A stretch of DNA of 64,000 bases, from the NCBI RefSeq assembly GCF_001592365.1, contig NZ_BCWU01000006.1, positions 1 to 64,000 on the forward strand. Direction: 5' to 3'. Both the position numbers and the translations under genes were made by a program. The DNA is from Gordonia hydrophobica NBRC 16057 (GTDB taxonomy: Bacteria; Actinomycetota; Actinomycetes; Mycobacteriales; Mycobacteriaceae). Shown here in pieces: positions 12,496 through 23,127 of this stretch. The notes below the pieces were generated by a model. The model had not been told where the DNA came from, made no database searches, and worked only from the letters and a program-made list of their open reading frames with translations. Position 1 is the first letter of the stretch. Every line of letters starts with the position of its first letter.

Positions 12496-12842
12496 CCACG
12501 CACCACTTCGCGGTCACGAGAGCGTAGGAAGAACGAACTGACGCGGCCTCGCGCGAGGCCTGTGTTCGATCTGATATCGCCGCGCCGCGCACCGCCTACT
12601 GTCACATGGTGCTAAGAACTGCTTGCTCAGCCCCCTCCGGCGGCAATGTTCCGTCGGGAGCGGCTGAGCCGGCAGTTCTCAGCTGGGATCAGTCGGACGA
12701 GGCCTCCCCGACGACCACCGCCACCCGCCGCAGAGGCGGCGGCTCACGATCCGTTGGAGCACTGCCGAGATCACCACACGGTGGCGGCGGAAGGCACGCG
12801 ATTCCAGCGGAACTCACGACGGTCTCGATAAACTGCGTGCTG
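12496..12842. other. Gene-free stretch with a long imperfect hairpin
   Basis: No convincing gene is seen here; short frames on both strands lack ribosome-binding sites and similarity. A structured segment lies at 12612-12682. AGAACTGC (12615-12622) pairs with GCAGTTCT (12672-12679), GCTCAGCC (12625-12632) with GGCTGAGC (12662-12669), and an inner CTCC with GGAG. A small GC palindrome (GCCTCGCGCGAGGC) is near 12546. The hairpin has no T-run. It could be a structured RNA, a repeat relic or chance. Confidence 0.5.
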
Positions 12843-12974
12843 CACTCGACCAACGTAGGGACGACGACCTCCGCTCCGCTCGCACGCAGCACTCGACCAA
12901 CGTAGGGACGACGACCTCCGCTCCGCTCGCAGGCAGCACTCGACCAACGTAGGGACGACGACCACCGCTCCGCG
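12843..12974. repeat. 47-bp tandem repeat, 2.8 copies, abutting the aroB stop
   Basis: CACTCGACCAACGTAGGGAC starts at 12843, 12890 and 12937, a period of exactly 47 bp, with nearly identical copies; the third is truncated at 12974. The array ends on the base before the aroB stop codon (12975-12977). The core matches the 27-bp array at the left edge of the window and carries the same CTCCGCTCGC element. In the aroB mRNA this would be the immediate 3' untranslated region. Confidence 0.92.
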
Positions 12975-14093
<1,119 letters not shown>

Positions 14094-14151
14094 TCACTCC
14101 TCGCACTCTCACTTGCCACTGCCCTGCGCACATGTCTCGCCGGGTTGTCGG

Positions 14152-14694
14152 TCACTGGGTCTGGTCACTGGAGTCGCTCGGCACGTCGGCGAGACGGGCG
14201 ACGATGTCGTCGACGACCATCCGGGGGTCGCGGTCGGCATTCACCACCACCGCGGCCACGGCGCGATAGGTCGGGGCGCGCTGCGCCAGCAGATCCGCAT
14301 ACCGTGCCGCCGGGTCGGGGGCGGCGAGCAGGGGCCGGTTGGAATGCGCGACTCGCGCGAAACCCGCTGTCGGACCGATCTCGAGGTACACGACAGCCTG
14401 CTCGGTGAGCACCCCCCGGACTGCTTCAGTCATCACCGCGCCGCCCCCGAGCGACACCACGCCATCGTGCGAGGCGATCACGTCGGCCACGACGTCCGCC
14501 TCCAGGGCGCGGAAGGCGGCCTCACCGTCGTCGGCGAAGATCTGCGGAATGCTTCGCCCCGACCGACGCTCGATCTCGTCGTCGGTGTCGCACAGCGCCA
14601 CCTGGAACCGGGCGGCGAGCGCCGCGCCGATCGTCGACTTCCCCGCACCCATCGGACCGACGAGGACGGCGACGGGGCGACGGCTGGCGGTCAC
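14152..14694 (-). CDS. aroK: Shikimate kinase
   Basis: This 180-residue kinase phosphorylates shikimate at O3. The P-loop [11 protein letters not shown] is at residues 13-23. The shikimate-binding [11 protein letters not shown] follows near residue 36, and VSLGGGAVM near residue 78. It starts at GTG 14692-14694, overlapping the aroC stop as GTGA, so the two are translationally coupled. Confidence 0.97.
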   Translation of the reverse strand: MTASRRPVAVLVGPMGAGKSTIGAALAARFQVALCDTDDEIERRSGRSIPQIFADDGEAAFRALEADVVADVIASHDGVVSLGGGAVMTEAVRGVLTEQAVVYLEIGPTAGFARVAHSNRPLLAAPDPAARYADLLAQRAPTYRAVAAVVVNADRDPRMVVDDIVARLADVPSDSSDQTQ

Positions 14695-15887
14695 GATGCC
14701 GGGTGCGGCGGTCGTGCTTCGACGACGTCGAGGTAGTTGCGCAGGTTGGCCGCCGTCTCGCGGGCCGAGTCGCCGCCGAACTTCTCCAGGGCGGCCTGCG
14801 CCACCACCAGGGCGACCATCGCCTCGGCGACGACGCCCGCGGCCGGGACGGCACAGACGTCGCTGCGCTGGTGAATGGCGGTGGCCGGCTCGCCGGTGGT
14901 CATGTCCACGGTCGACAGGGCGCGCGGCACGGTGGAGATCGGCTTCATCGCGGCGCGGACGCGGAGGTCTTCGCCGTTGGTCATGCCGCCTTCGAGGCCT
15001 CCCGCGCGATTGGTGGAGCGCAGCACGCCGTCGGCGCCGGGCACCATCTCGTCGTGGGCCTGGCTGCCGCGGCGTCGCGCGGTCTCGAAGCCGTCGCCGA
15101 CCTCGACGCCCTTGATCGCCTGAATGCCCATCAGGGCGCCGGCCAGGCGCGCGTCCAGCCGGGTCTCGCCGCTGACATGCGATCCGAGGCCGACGGGCAC
15201 GCCGGTCACGATCACCTCGACCACACCGCCGAGGGTGTCACCGTCGCGCTTGGCCGCCTCGATCTCGTCGATCATCGACTGCTCGGCGTCCTTGCTGAAC
15301 GCGCGGACCGGGCTGGCATCGATCGCGTCGAGGTCGCTGTAGCGGGGCGGTGGACCGGTGTACGGGTCGCTGGCGCCGATCGAGATCACATGCGAGACCA
15401 CCTCGATGCCGAAGACCTGACGCAGGAAGTTCCGGGCGACGGTGCCGGCGGTGACGCGCGCCGCGGTCTCCCGCGCGCTCGCTCGTTCGAGGACCGGTCG
15501 GGCGTCGTCGAAGCCGTACTTGAGCATCCCCGAGTAGTCGGCGTGCCCGGGGCGGGGACGCGTGAGGGCCGCATTCCGTGCGCTGCCCTCGAGTTCCTCG
15601 GCGTCGACGGGGTCGGCCGCCATGACCTGCTCCCACTTCGGCCATTCGGTGTTCCCGATCTCCACCGCGACCGGGCCGCCCATGGTGAGGCCGTGACGGA
15701 CGCCGCCCACCATGGTCACCTTGTCGGCCTCGAACTTCATGCGGGCGCCGCGGCCGTAGCCGAGACGACGTCGAGCAAGCTGCTCGGCGATATCGGACGA
15801 GGTGATCTCCACACCGGCGACCATGCCCTCGACAAGGGCCACCAGGGCCGGTCCATGGGATTCTCCGGCAGTTATCCAGCGCAACAC
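14691..15887 (-). CDS. aroC: Chorismate synthase
   Basis: This 398-residue FMN-dependent enzyme makes chorismate from EPSP. Family signatures are present: [11 protein letters not shown] (residue 8), [23 protein letters not shown] and [11 protein letters not shown]. The frame is open upstream, but GTG at 15885-15887 gives the conserved [13 protein letters not shown]-terminus. The region before it holds a 14-bp palindrome instead of a clear Shine-Dalgarno; a TTG three codons upstream is the alternative start. Confidence 0.95.
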   Translation of the reverse strand: MLRWITAGESHGPALVALVEGMVAGVEITSSDIAEQLARRRLGYGRGARMKFEADKVTMVGGVRHGLTMGGPVAVEIGNTEWPKWEQVMAADPVDAEELEGSARNAALTRPRPGHADYSGMLKYGFDDARPVLERASARETAARVTAGTVARNFLRQVFGIEVVSHVISIGASDPYTGPPPRYSDLDAIDASPVRAFSKDAEQSMIDEIEAAKRDGDTLGGVVEVIVTGVPVGLGSHVSGETRLDARLAGALMGIQAIKGVEVGDGFETARRRGSQAHDEMVPGADGVLRSTNRAGGLEGGMTNGEDLRVRAAMKPISTVPRALSTVDMTTGEPATAIHQRSDVCAVPAAGVVAEAMVALVVAQAALEKFGGDSARETAANLRNYLDVVEARPPHPAS

Positions 15888-15889
15888 AA

Positions 15890-15903
15890 GGAACAATTGT
15901 TCC
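15890..15903. promoter_or_regulatory. Perfect 14-bp palindrome immediately upstream of aroC
   Basis: GGAACAATTGTTCC is fully self-complementary and begins two bases before the aroC GTG codon. The 58-bp gap between the DUF1906 gene and aroC contains little else. It could be an operator for a dimeric repressor or a translation-blocking RNA hairpin. No second copy was noticed in the window. Confidence 0.5.
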
Positions 15904-15945
15904 AGAAGCCCCGGCGAAGAGCACAGGCAGGGACGACCTCCCTGC

Positions 15946-16686
15946 TCACCACTGCCCGTACGCGGGTTTGTGAATAGTGTTGAGGTCCACCTGCGTGCCG
16001 CCCACCGTCCGCTGACCACGGAGTTGTTGCAGGTGAGCGGAGGGATGCACGTAGTTCGCCGGGGTACCCCAGTTGTGCTGCCAGAACCACGACGCCGCCC
16101 CCAGCGACGACACCGTCTGAATGGTCGGCGCGTTCGCGTAGACGCCGACGCGTGCCGCACCGACCACCGACCGCCAGCCGAACAGGTACGGGATGACCTG
16201 CGTGAGGATCGCCAGCTCGCTCGGGTCGTCATCGATCGACGCGTAGATCGGCGCGGTCGGCGGCCCGCCTGCGGCCGCGTGAATCTCCACCCCGCGGCGC
16301 GCGTGCTCGACGCCCGCGGCGAATCCGCCGAGCCAGTCGGCGGTCTCCGCCCTGCCGTACTGATAGCACGAGACGATGGACCGACCCGCGGCTCGCAGCG
16401 CGTCGGCTTCGGCCTTCGTGAAGGGTTTGCCGAGCATCCACTCGGCGCCGGGGCGCCGCTGGGAGACGTAGCGGATCACGCCGGTGAAGCCCGCGTCCGC
16501 GATGGCCGCCGCCGAAGGCGGTTTCGCGGAGTAGTCCAGCAGGGTGCCGAAGTCGGTGTGCGCTGCGCTCGGCGGCAGGTCGGACGAGCCGACCGCCGCC
16601 GCACGTCCGGGGACGGTCAGTGCGGTGAGGCCCGCCACGGCGGCCCCTGCGGTGCCGGTCAGGAATGCTCTGCGCGTCACGGTCAT
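15946..16686 (-). CDS. Tat-exported DUF1906 glycoside-hydrolase-like protein (Rv2525c-type)
   Basis: This is a 246-residue protein. The N-terminus has a twin-arginine signal, [20 protein letters not shown], with a likely cleavage after GRAAA near residue 31. The mature part is a DUF1906 TIM-barrel-like domain ([50 protein letters not shown]). The acidic IDDD cluster corresponds to the putative active site. Rv2525c is an exported mycobacterial homologue linked to cell-wall physiology, but its substrate is unproven. The ATG at 16684-16686 places the signal correctly. Confidence 0.88.
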   Translation of the reverse strand: MTVTRRAFLTGTAGAAVAGLTALTVPGRAAAVGSSDLPPSAAHTDFGTLLDYSAKPPSAAAIADAGFTGVIRYVSQRRPGAEWMLGKPFTKAEADALRAAGRSIVSCYQYGRAETADWLGGFAAGVEHARRGVEIHAAAGGPPTAPIYASIDDDPSELAILTQVIPYLFGWRSVVGAARVGVYANAPTIQTVSSLGAASWFWQHNWGTPANYVHPSAHLQQLRGQRTVGGTQVDLNTIHKPAYGQW

Positions 16687-16724
16687 CCGGTCGTCAGCCC
16701 TTCGTCGACGCAGACAGCACTCTG

Positions 16725-17156
16725 CTACACCACCTGCCACTTGAGCATCATTAGTAACACAGTCGACCCCACCAGAGCAGGCCCGTGCGGATGTCGCGAT
16801 CGTTTCGTCACCGCGCACACCACCAGCGTGGCCACCGCGGCCGCCCCCGCGGCGACGAGCGCCAGGGCCGGGTCGGCGAGCATCCCGCCACAGGGGACGG
16901 CCAGCTTCACATCTCCCCCGCCGACCGCGCGCACGGCGAAGGCCACGACGTACGGCACGGTCAACGCCGCCGCGGACAGGCCGACCGTCGGGAGCAGCAC
17001 CGCGACACCGATCGTGCCGGCCACCGCGGGCATCACCAGGCGGTTCGGTATCCGACCGGTACGGTGATCGATCATCGCAACCAGGACGGACCAGAGCACG
17101 AGCACGCCTGCGGCCATCATGCCCTGCAGCCTCCGCCGTGTGCGACGGTTCCGCAA
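16725..17156 (-). CDS. A24-family prepilin peptidase (Rv2551c-type)
   Basis: This is a 143-residue polytopic membrane protein with about five hydrophobic helices. Both A24 aspartates are in place: MIDHRTGRIPNRL near residue 29 and GGGDVKLAVP near residue 79. It lacks the N-terminal methyltransferase domain of classical PilD, as in TadV/CpaA-type enzymes. It would cleave prepilin-like leaders at the cytoplasmic face. No pilin or Tad gene is in the window, so its substrate is elsewhere. It sits downstream of aroE, as Rv2551c does next to Rv2552c. Confidence 0.9.
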   Translation of the reverse strand: MRNRRTRRRLQGMMAAGVLVLWSVLVAMIDHRTGRIPNRLVMPAVAGTIGVAVLLPTVGLSAAALTVPYVVAFAVRAVGGGDVKLAVPCGGMLADPALALVAAGAAAVATLVVCAVTKRSRHPHGPALVGSTVLLMMLKWQVV

Positions 17157-17198
17157 TCCGGCAATCCACAGGTCTGCGTTAGGGAGGCAGAGCGCAGG

Positions 17199-18023
17199 TC
17201 AGCCGCCGAGCGCGGCCGCCATCGCCTCCTTCGGCGCGGGCTTTCCGGTGAACTGCTCCACCTGGCTGTACGCCTGATTCAACAGCATGACCAGGCCACC
17301 GACCACCGTTCCGCCTGCGTCGGCGACCGCCGCGGCGAGCGGTGTGGGCCACGGGTCGTAGATCACGTCGATCAGACGACGACTGGCGACGACCGACGGC
17401 ACCAGTGCGGCCGCTGCCGTCGCAGGCACCGTGGAGACCGTGACATCGGCGTCGGCACAGGCCTGCGCCAGCACGTCGCCGACCTCGAAGTCGATGACCT
17501 CCACCCGGACGCCTAAGCGATCCGCGAGGTCACACACGCCGCCGGCGCGCGCCGCGTTGCGGGCGACGATCGAGACGTCGGTGATCCCGGCGTCGGCCAG
17601 TGCCGCGATCGTCGGCAGGGCAGTTCCGCCCGCGCCGATCAGTACCGCACGAGCGGCGTGGGAGGGAACGTCGGCTTCCGCGAGTGCACCGGCCATCCCG
17701 TCGACGTCGGTGCAGTCGGCGCGCCACCCGCCGTCGATCCGCACCAGAGTGTTCGCCGACCCGATCAGCTCGGCCCGCTGTGTGCGTTCGTCGGCGAAGG
17801 CCAGCGCCGCCAACTTGCCCGGCATGGTGACCGAGAAGCCGACCCACTCCGGGCCCGCAGCTCGCACCCGCTCGGCCAACTGGTCGGCGTCGGTCTCGAT
17901 CGCGTCGTACGTCCAGCCGTCCAGACCGAGGGCGTCGTACGCCGCCCGATGCAGGGTCGGCGACTTGGAGTGCGCCACCGGCGAGCCGAGCACCGCCGCC
18001 TTGCGCGGTGTCGTCCCGGTCAT
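17199..18023 (-). CDS. aroE: Shikimate dehydrogenase
   Basis: This 274-residue NADP-dependent enzyme reduces 3-dehydroshikimate. The shikimate-binding GSPVAHSKSPTLHRAA is at the N-terminus and VTMPGKLAAL near residue 60. The nucleotide loop GAGGTALPT is near residue 118. The usual KxxxD lysine appears in MPGKLAAL. I chose ATG 18021-18023 because it overlaps the mltG stop as ATGA; longer in-frame starts exist upstream. Confidence 0.95.
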   Translation of the reverse strand: MTGTTPRKAAVLGSPVAHSKSPTLHRAAYDALGLDGWTYDAIETDADQLAERVRAAGPEWVGFSVTMPGKLAALAFADERTQRAELIGSANTLVRIDGGWRADCTDVDGMAGALAEADVPSHAARAVLIGAGGTALPTIAALADAGITDVSIVARNAARAGGVCDLADRLGVRVEVIDFEVGDVLAQACADADVTVSTVPATAAAALVPSVVASRRLIDVIYDPWPTPLAAAVADAGGTVVGGLVMLLNQAYSQVEQFTGKPAPKEAMAAALGG

Positions 18024-19915
18024 TCGCATCCGGTGACGAGGAGCTTGTTCTCGCACGCCACCTGACGGTTCTTCTTGTGCTGCTCGAACGACCGCGAGAA
18101 GAGCGTCTTCCCGTCCTTGTTCACCGTCACGAAGTACAGCCAGTTGCCGTCGGCCGGGTTGGTGGTCGCGGTCAACGCCCGCTCACCCACCGCACCGATC
18201 GGTGTGATGGGAAGTCCCTTGTGCTGGTAGGTGTTCCAGGCGTTCTCGTCCTTGTACGCGGCGCCGCCCAGATCGATGTTCTGAATGTTTGCCGTGTAGT
18301 TGGCCGTGGAGTCCATCTGCAGCAGCTGATTGACCTTCAGGCGATTGAGGATCACTCGGGAGACCTTCGGGAAGTCCTCTTCCAAGCGGGCCTCTCGCTC
18401 GACGATCGAGGCCGTCACCAGGATCTGGTACGGCGTGAGCCCGGTCGTGTTCTCCGACTCCAGACCCCACACGGTGAACCGCTGCGCCGACTGTGTGATC
18501 AACGTCCGCAGGATCTCTGTCGCGCTGGCGCGGGGATCGATGTTCTCCCAGGCGCCCGAGGCGATCAGTCCTTCGATGCGTCGGTGATCGCTGCCGAGCT
18601 TCTCGAACGTCTCCCGCGCCCACGACGGAATGCCAAGCTGGTCGGCCGTCGCGTCGTCGGCGGCTTTCACCAGCTCGTCGACGGTGACCCCGTACGACGC
18701 GTCGTCGGTCTTCACCGCGGTGGCGTCGGCGATCATCTGGAAGACACCGGGCGTGGTCTTGCCGTCCGCACCCTCCTTCGAGTCGAGCTGTCGGCCCTCG
18801 GGCAGCACCATGAAGCCCACACGGTTCGCGTCGCCCTGCATCTTCTCGACGGCGGCGGCCGCGGAGATGCCCTTGGGGAGTCGATAGAAGCCCGCCGAGA
18901 CGGTGTCGTTGCCGGTGGCGTTGACGAACGCCTTGCGGCTACCGACCACGCCCGCGTCGGCGAGGGTGTCGCCGATCTCGCGGATCGACGAGTCGCTGGC
19001 CACCTGCACCAGCGCCGAGCCGTGACCGACGGAACTGTCGTAGTCGGTGGTCGAATCGAAGACGCCGAGGGCCTTGAGCGCAACCCCCGAGAGCACCAGC
19101 ACGGCGACCACGATGATCACGAGAACGGCGAGCAGCGCCTTGCGATTGCGCTTGCGCGCGGGCATCGCCCGCTCGAACTCCTCGGCATCGGGTTCGACGA
19201 CGTCATCTGCCGCGGCGTCTGCGGGCGCGTCTGTGGGAGCTGCGGGGGGAATGTAGGCCGGCGCGGCGTGGCCCCGATCGGCAGGCTCATCGCGCCTGCC
19301 CACCCGGAGCCGTGGATCGGTGATCTCGGTGTCCCATGCCGGTGCGGGCGCCGTGGCTGTCGGTTCTTCGTGGGTCGCATCGAGGATGTCGAACAACCCG
19401 GTCGGTTCCGGTGCCGCCGGCGGTGTCTGCGGCGGCGGGGGCGGCACCGGCGGGGTCTGAGCAGGTGGGGTCTGAGCAGGTGGGGTCTGGGCAGGTGGGG
19501 TCTGGGCAGTCGGAGCGGGCGGCGCGGTGGGCTCCGGCGGCTGCGGCGATGCGTGTCGAGCAGGCGGGTTGACCACTGTCGGCGGCTCGCTCGCGTACGG
19601 CGAGGTGCGCGGCTCGGTGAAGCTCAGCCCTTGCACCTCGGTCGGCCGGTACCGCACCTGGAAGTAGGGCGACGCCTCGCCTTCGGGTCGCTCCGGCGTC
19701 CGGTATTCGATCGTCGGATCCGGCAGCGAGTCGCCGACGCGAACGATCGGAATGCTGCCCGTCGTCGTCGGATCGCCCGGTGCGCGACGCCGCCGGTGCC
19801 GGTTGCCCGACTGTCCGGCGCCCATCGACTCCGCGAAATAGCGGCGTCGTTCGTCGCCCTCGGCGGGCTGCCGGCCGCCTGCGCGATCACTGCGCGGGTC
19901 GTCCTGATCAGACAC
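18020..19915 (-). CDS. mltG: Endolytic murein transglycosylase MltG
   Basis: This 631-residue protein has a cytoplasmic, Pro/Ala/Gln-rich N-terminal half of about 240 residues and one membrane helix (LLAVLVIIVVAVLVLSGVAL). The LysM-like and YceG catalytic domains are extracytoplasmic. The catalytic Glu is in LVTASIVEREARLEEDFPKV, followed by VILNRLKVNQLLQMDSTANY. MltG cleaves nascent peptidoglycan strands. The N-terminal half contains AQTPP pentapeptide repeats. The start is GTG at 19913-19915. It precedes aroE with a 4-nt overlap, as in Rv2553c-Rv2552c. Confidence 0.95.
   Translation of the reverse strand: MSDQDDPRSDRAGGRQPAEGDERRRYFAESMGAGQSGNRHRRRRAPGDPTTTGSIPIVRVGDSLPDPTIEYRTPERPEGEASPYFQVRYRPTEVQGLSFTEPRTSPYASEPPTVVNPPARHASPQPPEPTAPPAPTAQTPPAQTPPAQTPPAQTPPVPPPPPQTPPAAPEPTGLFDILDATHEEPTATAPAPAWDTEITDPRLRVGRRDEPADRGHAAPAYIPPAAPTDAPADAAADDVVEPDAEEFERAMPARKRNRKALLAVLVIIVVAVLVLSGVALKALGVFDSTTDYDSSVGHGSALVQVASDSSIREIGDTLADAGVVGSRKAFVNATGNDTVSAGFYRLPKGISAAAAVEKMQGDANRVGFMVLPEGRQLDSKEGADGKTTPGVFQMIADATAVKTDDASYGVTVDELVKAADDATADQLGIPSWARETFEKLGSDHRRIEGLIASGAWENIDPRASATEILRTLITQSAQRFTVWGLESENTTGLTPYQILVTASIVEREARLEEDFPKVSRVILNRLKVNQLLQMDSTANYTANIQNIDLGGAAYKDENAWNTYQHKGLPITPIGAVGERALTATTNPADGNWLYFVTVNKDGKTLFSRSFEQHKKNRQVACENKLLVTGCE
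19452..19511. repeat. 15-bp tandem repeat encoding AQTPP pentapeptides in mltG
   Basis: The unit GGGGTCTGAGCAGGT begins at about 19452, 19467, 19482 and 19497. It encodes four AQTPP repeats in the cytoplasmic linker of MltG, followed by a polyproline run. Copies differ only by A/G changes (TCTGAG or TCTGGG). Such arrays vary in copy number by slippage, and polyproline output would depend on EF-P, encoded nearby. Confidence 0.9.
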
Positions 19916-19945
19916 GTGGGAAACTCCTCCTCGTTGTGGCGTGGC

Positions 19946-20374
19946 TCATCGCTGCGCGTCCAGCCATCCCTGAAGGATAGCGACCGCCGCCGCTTGATCC
20001 ACAACGGCGCGCGCGTGAATGGCTTTCACTCCTGACGCACGCAACGCTTGCGTCGCAGTGACCGTGGTCAATCTCTCGTCGTAGAACTCGATCGACAGGT
20101 CGTCGAGTTCAGCTGCCAACTGCCTGCCGAAGTACCGGGCTGCTCGCGATGCGGAGCCCTCCTCACCCCGCAGAGTGCGGGGCAGGCCGATCACGACGCC
20201 GATCGCCTCGTACTCGGTGATGATCTCGGCCAGACGTGCGATGTCCGATCCGTCCTTGGCTCGTCGGATGGTCTCCACCGGCGTGGCGAGGATCCCGTCG
20301 GGATCACAGACCGCCACGCCGACGCGGACACTCCCGACGTCGACAGCCACTCGCCGTCCGCGCGGAGTGATCAC
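19946..20374 (-). CDS. ruvX: Putative pre-16S rRNA nuclease / Holliday junction resolvase-like YqgF
   Basis: This 142-residue RNase H-fold protein carries the first catalytic Asp in [14 protein letters not shown] at residue 11. Later motifs are [18 protein letters not shown] and [18 protein letters not shown]. YqgF is implicated in 5'-end processing of 16S rRNA; the resolvase role is by fold only. The start is GTG at 20372-20374, overlapping the alaS stop as GTGA. Confidence 0.94.
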   Translation of the reverse strand: MITPRGRRVAVDVGSVRVGVAVCDPDGILATPVETIRRAKDGSDIARLAEIITEYEAIGVVIGLPRTLRGEEGSASRAARYFGRQLAAELDDLSIEFYDERLTTVTATQALRASGVKAIHARAVVDQAAAVAILQGWLDAQR

Positions 20375-23064
20375 CGTGCGCCGATCACCTCGCGGAGGCG
20401 AGCCAAGGCGGCGTCGACGCCGCTCGCATCGGAGCCGGAGCCTTGCGCGAGGTCGGGCTTGCCGCCGCCGCGACCGGCGACGAGCGGGGCCACCTCGCGC
20501 ACCAGATCCCCCGCCTTGATGCCTGCACCGCGCGCGGCGTCGGTGGTGCCGATGGCGAAGGGAACCTTGCCGTCGCCGGCCGAGAACAGCGCGATCACCG
20601 CATTGCGGTCGGCGATCCTGCCCCGCAGGTCGGTGACCAGTCCGCGCAGCCCGTTGGCGTCCACCCCGTCCGCGACGCGCGCCGCGACGACCAGCGTGTC
20701 GCCGACTGTCACGCCGTCGTCAATCAGTCCGGCGACCGCGGCCCGCGCCTGCTCGGCGCGCAGCGCCTCCACGGTCTTCTCCGCTTCCTTCAACTTGAGG
20801 ACCAGCTGCTCGACGCGATCGGGAACGTCCTCCGACGGCACCTTGAGCGACGCGGCGAGCCCGGCCATCAGGGCGCGCTCGCGCGACAGGTACCGGAACG
20901 AGTCCATGCCGACGTACGCCTCCACGCGGCGAGTTCCCGAGCCGACCGACGATTCGCCGATCACGGTGATCGGGCCGATCTGGGCCGAGCTCGCGACGTG
21001 GGTGCCGCCGCACAGCTCCATGGAGAACGGTCCCCCGATCTCGACGACCCGCACCTGGTCGCCGTAGTTCTCGCCGAACAACGCCATGGCGCCCATCGCC
21101 TTCGCCTTGACCAGGTCGGTCTCGAAGGTGTTGACCGCATAGTCGGCCTCCACCGCTTCGTTCGCGATCTGCTCGATCTCGGTCCGCTGCGCGTCGGTCA
21201 ACCCGGTACCGGAGTGGAAGTCGAAGCGCAGGTACCCCGGACGATTCAGTGATCCCGCCTGCGTCGCCGTCGGTCCGAGCACCTGGCGCAGCGCGGCGTG
21301 CACCATGTGCGTGCCGGAGTGTCCCTGCGTCGCACCGTGCCGCCAGCCCGCGTCGACCGACGCCAGGACCTGATCGCCCTCGACGATCTCGCCCTCGTCG
21401 ACGACCACCTTGTGCAGCCAGACCTTCTTGCCGACCTTCTGCACGTCGTTGACGCGCAGGCGGACGCCGTCGCTGGTGGTGACGGTGCCGTGGTCGGCCA
21501 TCTGCCCGCCGGACTCCGCGTACAGCGGGCTGCGATCCAGGATCAGCTCCAGCTCGGTGCCCGGCGCCGCCGACCGGACCCGCTCGCCGTTCGAGACCAG
21601 ACCCAGGACGCGGGCCTCGGACACCAACTCGGTGAACCCGGTGAACTCGGTCTCGCCGCGATCGAGGAACTCGCGGTACACGTGGTGGTCGGCGTGCGCG
21701 GACTTGCGCGACCGCGCATCGGCCTTTGCGCGCTGACGCTGCTCGCTCATGAGTTCGGCAAATCCGTCGCGGTCGACGGCCAGTCCGGCCTCCGCCGCCA
21801 TCTCGAGGGTCAGATCGATCGGGAACCCGTACGTGTCGTGCAGCGTGAACGCGTCGGAGCCGCTGATCGACGTGCTGCCCGCCTTCTTGGTGGCGTCGGC
21901 GGCGTCGTCGAAGAGCTTGGAACCGGCGGCCAGCGTGCGGGAGAACGTCGTCTCCTCCGCCACCGCGACCGACAGGATGTGCGCGCGCTGCTCGGCGAGT
22001 TCCGGATACGACGGCGCCATCACGTCGATCACCGCGGCGATGATCGGCTCCATGGCCGCGTCGCCGTTGCGGCGAGCCTCCGACCCGTTCCCCGCGTCGA
22101 GCAATCGAATGGAGCGCACGATGCGGCGCAGCAGTCGACGCAGCACGTAGCCGCGGCCGTCGTTGGACGGGACCACGCCGTCGCCGATGAGCATGGCCGC
22201 GGTCCGCGCATGGTCGGCGACCACTCGGAAGCGGACGTCGTCGTCGTGGTTGCCCGCACCGTAGCCGCGGCCGGTGAGCAGCGCCGTCAGATCGATGATC
22301 GGCTTCATCAGGTCGGTCTCGTACACGTTCTCCACGCCCTGGAGCAGGCAGGCCACGCGTTCGATGCCCATACCGGTGTCGATGTTCTTCTTCGGCAGCG
22401 GACCGAGGATCTCGTAGTCGTCCTTCGATGTGCCCTCACCGCGCTCGTTCTGCATGAACACGAGGTTCCAGATCTCGATGTAGCGGTCCTCGTCGGCCTC
22501 CGGGCCGCCCTCGACGCCGTACTCGGGACCGCGGTCGTAGAAGATCTCCGAGCACGGACCGCACGGTCCCGGGACGCCCATCGACCAGTAGTTGTCCGCC
22601 ATGCCGCGGCGCTGGATCCGCTCGGCCGGAACACCGACCTCGTCGCGCCAGATGCGCTCGGCCTCGTCGTCGTCGAGGTACACGGTCGGCCACAGGCGCG
22701 TCGGATCCATGCCGTACCCGCCGTCCTCGACGGAATCGGTCAGCAGTTTCCACGCGAAGGTGATCGCCTCGCGCTTGAAGTAGTCGCCGAACGAGAAGTT
22801 GCCCGCCATCTGGAAGAAGGTGTTGTGACGGGTGGTGATGCCGACCTCGTCGATGTCCAGCGTGCGCACGCACTTCTGCACACTGGTCGCACGCTCGAAC
22901 GGGGGTGTCTGATCGCCCAGGAAGTACGGCTTGAACGGCACCATGCCTGCGTTGACGAAGAGCAGATTCGGATCGTCGAGAATCAGCGAGGCGCTGGGCA
23001 CTTCAGTGTGTCCGGCCCGGATGAAGTGATCCAGGAAACGCTTCCGGATTTCATGCGTCTGCAC
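20371..23064 (-). CDS. alaS: Alanyl-tRNA synthetase
   Basis: At 897 residues it is full length. Class II catalytic motifs are near the N-terminus ([18 protein letters not shown]), followed by the editing domain ([14 protein letters not shown] and [13 protein letters not shown], the zinc-binding HxxxH...CxxxH set) and a Gly-rich C-terminal domain. I start it at GTG 23062-23064, because AAAGGA lies about ten bases before it and the protein then begins [15 protein letters not shown] like its relatives. ATG 23092-23094 is in frame but has no ribosome-binding site. Confidence 0.94.
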   Translation of the reverse strand: MQTHEIRKRFLDHFIRAGHTEVPSASLILDDPNLLFVNAGMVPFKPYFLGDQTPPFERATSVQKCVRTLDIDEVGITTRHNTFFQMAGNFSFGDYFKREAITFAWKLLTDSVEDGGYGMDPTRLWPTVYLDDDEAERIWRDEVGVPAERIQRRGMADNYWSMGVPGPCGPCSEIFYDRGPEYGVEGGPEADEDRYIEIWNLVFMQNERGEGTSKDDYEILGPLPKKNIDTGMGIERVACLLQGVENVYETDLMKPIIDLTALLTGRGYGAGNHDDDVRFRVVADHARTAAMLIGDGVVPSNDGRGYVLRRLLRRIVRSIRLLDAGNGSEARRNGDAAMEPIIAAVIDVMAPSYPELAEQRAHILSVAVAEETTFSRTLAAGSKLFDDAADATKKAGSTSISGSDAFTLHDTYGFPIDLTLEMAAEAGLAVDRDGFAELMSEQRQRAKADARSRKSAHADHHVYREFLDRGETEFTGFTELVSEARVLGLVSNGERVRSAAPGTELELILDRSPLYAESGGQMADHGTVTTSDGVRLRVNDVQKVGKKVWLHKVVVDEGEIVEGDQVLASVDAGWRHGATQGHSGTHMVHAALRQVLGPTATQAGSLNRPGYLRFDFHSGTGLTDAQRTEIEQIANEAVEADYAVNTFETDLVKAKAMGAMALFGENYGDQVRVVEIGGPFSMELCGGTHVASSAQIGPITVIGESSVGSGTRRVEAYVGMDSFRYLSRERALMAGLAASLKVPSEDVPDRVEQLVLKLKEAEKTVEALRAEQARAAVAGLIDDGVTVGDTLVVAARVADGVDANGLRGLVTDLRGRIADRNAVIALFSAGDGKVPFAIGTTDAARGAGIKAGDLVREVAPLVAGRGGGKPDLAQGSGSDASGVDAALARLREVIGAR

Positions 23065-23127
23065 TGCGGCGATGTCCTTTGTCGAGGTGGGCATTGATCA
23101 GCAGTCAAGCTTACGCCCACCGCGGTA

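Noticed and set aside
12606..12905. 99-codon plus-strand frame in the intergenic island
   Set aside because: It covers the hairpin and runs into the tandem repeat, and has low-complexity Gly/Arg/Thr content without a ribosome-binding site.
12843..12974. Possible CRISPR array
   Set aside because: Copies are identical through their whole 47-bp length, so there are no unique spacers, and no cas genes are nearby.
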